Shown: piece by piece, positions 62,353 to 64,000 of the stretch | How positions within the stretch are numbered: position 1 is the stretch's first letter | Layout: every line of letters starts with the position of its first letter | From: Nocardiopsis potens DSM 45234 | GTDB taxonomy: Bacteria; Actinomycetota; Actinomycetes; Streptosporangiales; Streptosporangiaceae | DNA length: 64,000 nucleotides | Direction of reading: 5' to 3' | Assembly: GCF_000341105.1 (NCBI RefSeq) | Contig: NZ_ANBB01000042.1 | Coordinates: 1-64,000, forward strand | The notes under the pieces: generated by a model | What the model saw: the letters and a program-made list of their open reading frames with translations, nothing else | Databases searched by the model: none | Told to the model about the DNA's origin: nothing | Position numbers and translations under genes: made by a program

Positions 62353-64000
62353 TTCGCCTCTCCCTTCGCGTTCTGCAGCCGGGCCACCACGCGCCCGGCC
62401 AGTTCGGTGACGGACGGCCCGGACGCGATCTCCACCAGCGCCAGGTCGCAGCCGAACTCCTTGCGGACCGCCCCGAGCAGCTCGGTCGCCATGATCGAGT
62501 CGAACCCGAGGTGGTCGAGCGTGCGGCCGCGGTCGATCCCCTCCGGGGGCGCGCCCACCACGCGGGCCACCACCCGGGCGAGCATCTCCGCGGCGACCTC
62601 CTCGGCCTCCTCGGGCGGGGCCTCCGCCAGCCGGCGCCGGGCCTTCTCCAGCGCGGTGGCGTCGGACACCGCGGCCTCCGGGACCAGGTCCCGCAGCCGC
62701 GGCCGCTCCGCCACGTAGGGCCGGATCTCGGCGAGCCGCTCCCAGTCGATGTCCATCACCGCGGCCACCTCGGCGCCGCGGCCGATGAGCTCCTCCAGGG
62801 CGGCGAACGCCCGGTCCGCGGAGACCAGGCCCATGCCGCGCCGGCCGACGGCTCGGGCCACGTCCTCCTCGGCCAGGGCGCCCACGCCGCGGATGCTGCC
62901 CCACTGCACCGCGATGCCGGGGAGTCCGGCCCGCCGCCGGGTGCGGACCACCGCCTCGGCGGCGGCGTTGGCCGCCGCGTAGCCGGCCTGGCGCAGGTTG
63001 CCGATGGCCGAGGTCACCGACGAGTAGACCGCGAACAGGTCGAGGTCCATGCCGCGGGTGGCCCGGTCCAGGACGTGCGCGCCGCCCAGCTTCGGCGCCA
63101 GCACGGCCCGGGTCCGCTCGTCGTCGGCGTCCTCGAACGGCTCGTCGTGCAGCACCATCGCGGCGTGCACCACGCCGCGCAGCGGGCGGCCCTCCTCGGC
63201 GAAGCGGGCGATCAGCGACCGGACGCCCGCGGCGTCGGTCGCGTCCAGGGCGTGCGCGGAGGCCTGCGCGCCGAGCGCCTCCAGCTCCCGCAGCAGCGCG
63301 GGGACCCCCTCGGCCGCGCCGCCGCGCCGGCTCGCCAGCGCCAGGTGCCGGGCGCCGCGCCGGGCCATCCACAGGGCGGTGGCGGCGCCGAGCCCGCTGG
63401 TCCCGCCGGTGATCAGGTAGGTGCCGTCCGGGTCGAAGGCGGCCGGGCGCGGCGGGAGCAGCGCGGCGGGGGGCCGCTCCAGGGACACCACCGCGCACCC
63501 GGCGCTCGCCGGGGCGCGCGGCGCCCGGTAGGCGTCCCCGGCGCCCTCCGGTTCGTGCAGGTCCAGCGGGAGCGGGCGGTAGGCGCCCGCGTCGACGCGC
63601 TCGGTGAGGCGGGCGAACCGCTCGGCCGCCGCGGCGGGCCGCTCGGCGGCCGTGCGCACCGGGTCCACCGAGGCGAAGACCAGGTCGCCGCGGAGCGGCG
63701 GCATCGGGGACGGCAGGGCGGGGCCGCCGGCCGCCTGGACGAACCGGCCGCCCGGGGCCAGCAGCTCCAGGGCGCGGGCCGCGGCGGCGCCGGCGGCCGT
63801 GTTGAAGACCGCGTCGGGGCCGCGCCCGCCGGTCAGCGCGGACACCTTGCGGGCCAGGTCGGGGTCGCCGGTGTCGAGCACGTCCGCCACCCCCAGCATG
63901 CCCAGCAGCTCGCGGCCGTTGGGGTGCTCGGCGGTGGCGATGACCCGGGCCCCGGCGCCGCGGGCGTGGGCGATCGCGGCGGCCGCGGTCCCCCCGCCGG
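62349..64000 (-). CDS. Type I polyketide synthase, C-terminal part (ER-KR-ACP), runs off the window
   Basis: Only the 3' part is in the window; on the minus strand the frame enters at the right edge. The first residues, GGGTAAAIAHARGAGARVIAT, are the NADPH site of an enoyl reductase. A ketoreductase follows (GGTSGLGAATALW, catalytic YSSVTSAIGNLRQAGYAAAN), then a C-terminal ACP with GFDSIMATEL. The order ER-KR-ACP means a fully reducing module. No thioesterase domain is fused; the stop overlaps the start of the separate hydrolase gene. The product is unknown. Confidence 0.93.
   Translation of the reverse strand, partial: GGGTAAAAIAHARGAGARVIATAEHPNGRELLGMLGVADVLDTGDPDLARKVSALTGGRGPDAVFNTAAGAAAARALELLAPGGRFVQAAGGPALPSPMPPLRGDLVFASVDPVRTAAERPAAAAERFARLTERVDAGAYRPLPLDLHEPEGAGDAYRAPRAPASAGCAVVSLERPPAALLPPRPAAFDPDGTYLITGGTSGLGAATALWMARRGARHLALASRRGGAAEGVPALLRELEALGAQASAHALDATDAAGVRSLIARFAEEGRPLRGVVHAAMVLHDEPFEDADDERTRAVLAPKLGGAHVLDRATRGMDLDLFAVYSSVTSAIGNLRQAGYAAANAAAEAVVRTRRRAGLPGIAVQWGSIRGVGALAEEDVARAVGRRGMGLVSADRAFAALEELIGRGAEVAAVMDIDWERLAEIRPYVAERPRLRDLVPEAAVSDATALEKARRRLAEAPPEEAEEVAAEMLARVVARVVGAPPEGIDRGRTLDHLGFDSIMATELLGAVRKEFGCDLALVEIASGPSVTELAGRVVARLQNAKGEAK

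Overview
The window is very GC-rich DNA whose real genes have strong G/C third positions, frequent GTG starts and GGAGG-type ribosome binding sites. Together with the gene families present (DevS/DevR two-component proteins, many universal stress and CBS proteins, EACC1-caspase, SWIM/MoxR/VWA/DUF5682, type I PKS) this points to a filamentous actinomycete chromosome. A Nocardiopsis- or Streptomonospora-like organism is my inference; no rRNA or tRNA gene was found to place it.

Layout. (1) 1-602: tandem-repeat noncoding block. (2) 603-2724: divergent TetR regulator and DHA2-type drug exporter. (3) 2753-19667: a dormancy/hypoxia island resembling the mycobacterial DosR regulon: a hypothetical protein, a DevS-like kinase, an Acg-like nitroreductase, three universal stress proteins, four CBS-domain proteins (one frameshifted), an XRE-PNPOx fusion, a ribosome hibernation factor, a GH65 phosphorylase/hydrolase with beta-phosphoglucomutase, a flavodoxin, two small proteins and, at the far end, a DevR-like response regulator. 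GGGAC-N4-GGNCC boxes recur about 75-105 bp upstream of several of its start codons. (4) 19835-27017: a DUF2975 membrane protein, an uncharacterised two-gene P-loop/TPR plus membrane-protein pair, a NUDIX hydrolase and a secreted nuclease. (5) 27089-36924: a two-P-loop AAA (MoxR-like) ATPase, a metallopeptidase-like/VWA protein and two tandem paralogous LRV-repeat giants sharing a 37-bp upstream element. (6) 36925-38299: a large repeat element. (7) 38300-40725: EACC1 plus a caspase fused to a phytase-like domain. (8) 41215-48443: a tightly coupled five-gene SWIM - unknown - VWA - MoxR - DUF5682 operon. (9) 48507-55583: CDF transporter, relics of an acyl-CoA ligase, a methyltransferase and an epimerase around a kinase-PstS fusion, then a DUF418 protein and an AbrB-like regulator. 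(10) 55584-57394: second full copy of the repeat element. (11) 57395-61114: zinc-ribbon protein, GNAT acetyltransferase, VTT membrane protein, EF-hand protein, one unknown. (12) 61265-64000: end of a type I PKS gene (runs off the right edge) coupled to an alpha/beta hydrolase and a free-standing ACP.

How it fits together. The island at 3-20 kb looks like one regulon: DevS would sense redox or gas state, DevR would bind the boxes, and the outputs would stabilise resting cells (Usp, CBS, hibernation factor, redox flavoproteins, storage-sugar use). The 27-48 kb stretch holds two different MoxR/VWA chaperone-like systems and a caspase effector pair; these gene types are predicted in the literature to act in biological conflict or stress-triggered responses, but none is proven here. 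The two complete repeat elements (36.9-38.3 and 55.6-57.4 kb) have opposite-facing tandem arrays around a core bounded by perfect 31-bp inverted repeats, and both lie between convergent genes; I do not recognise them as a known element.
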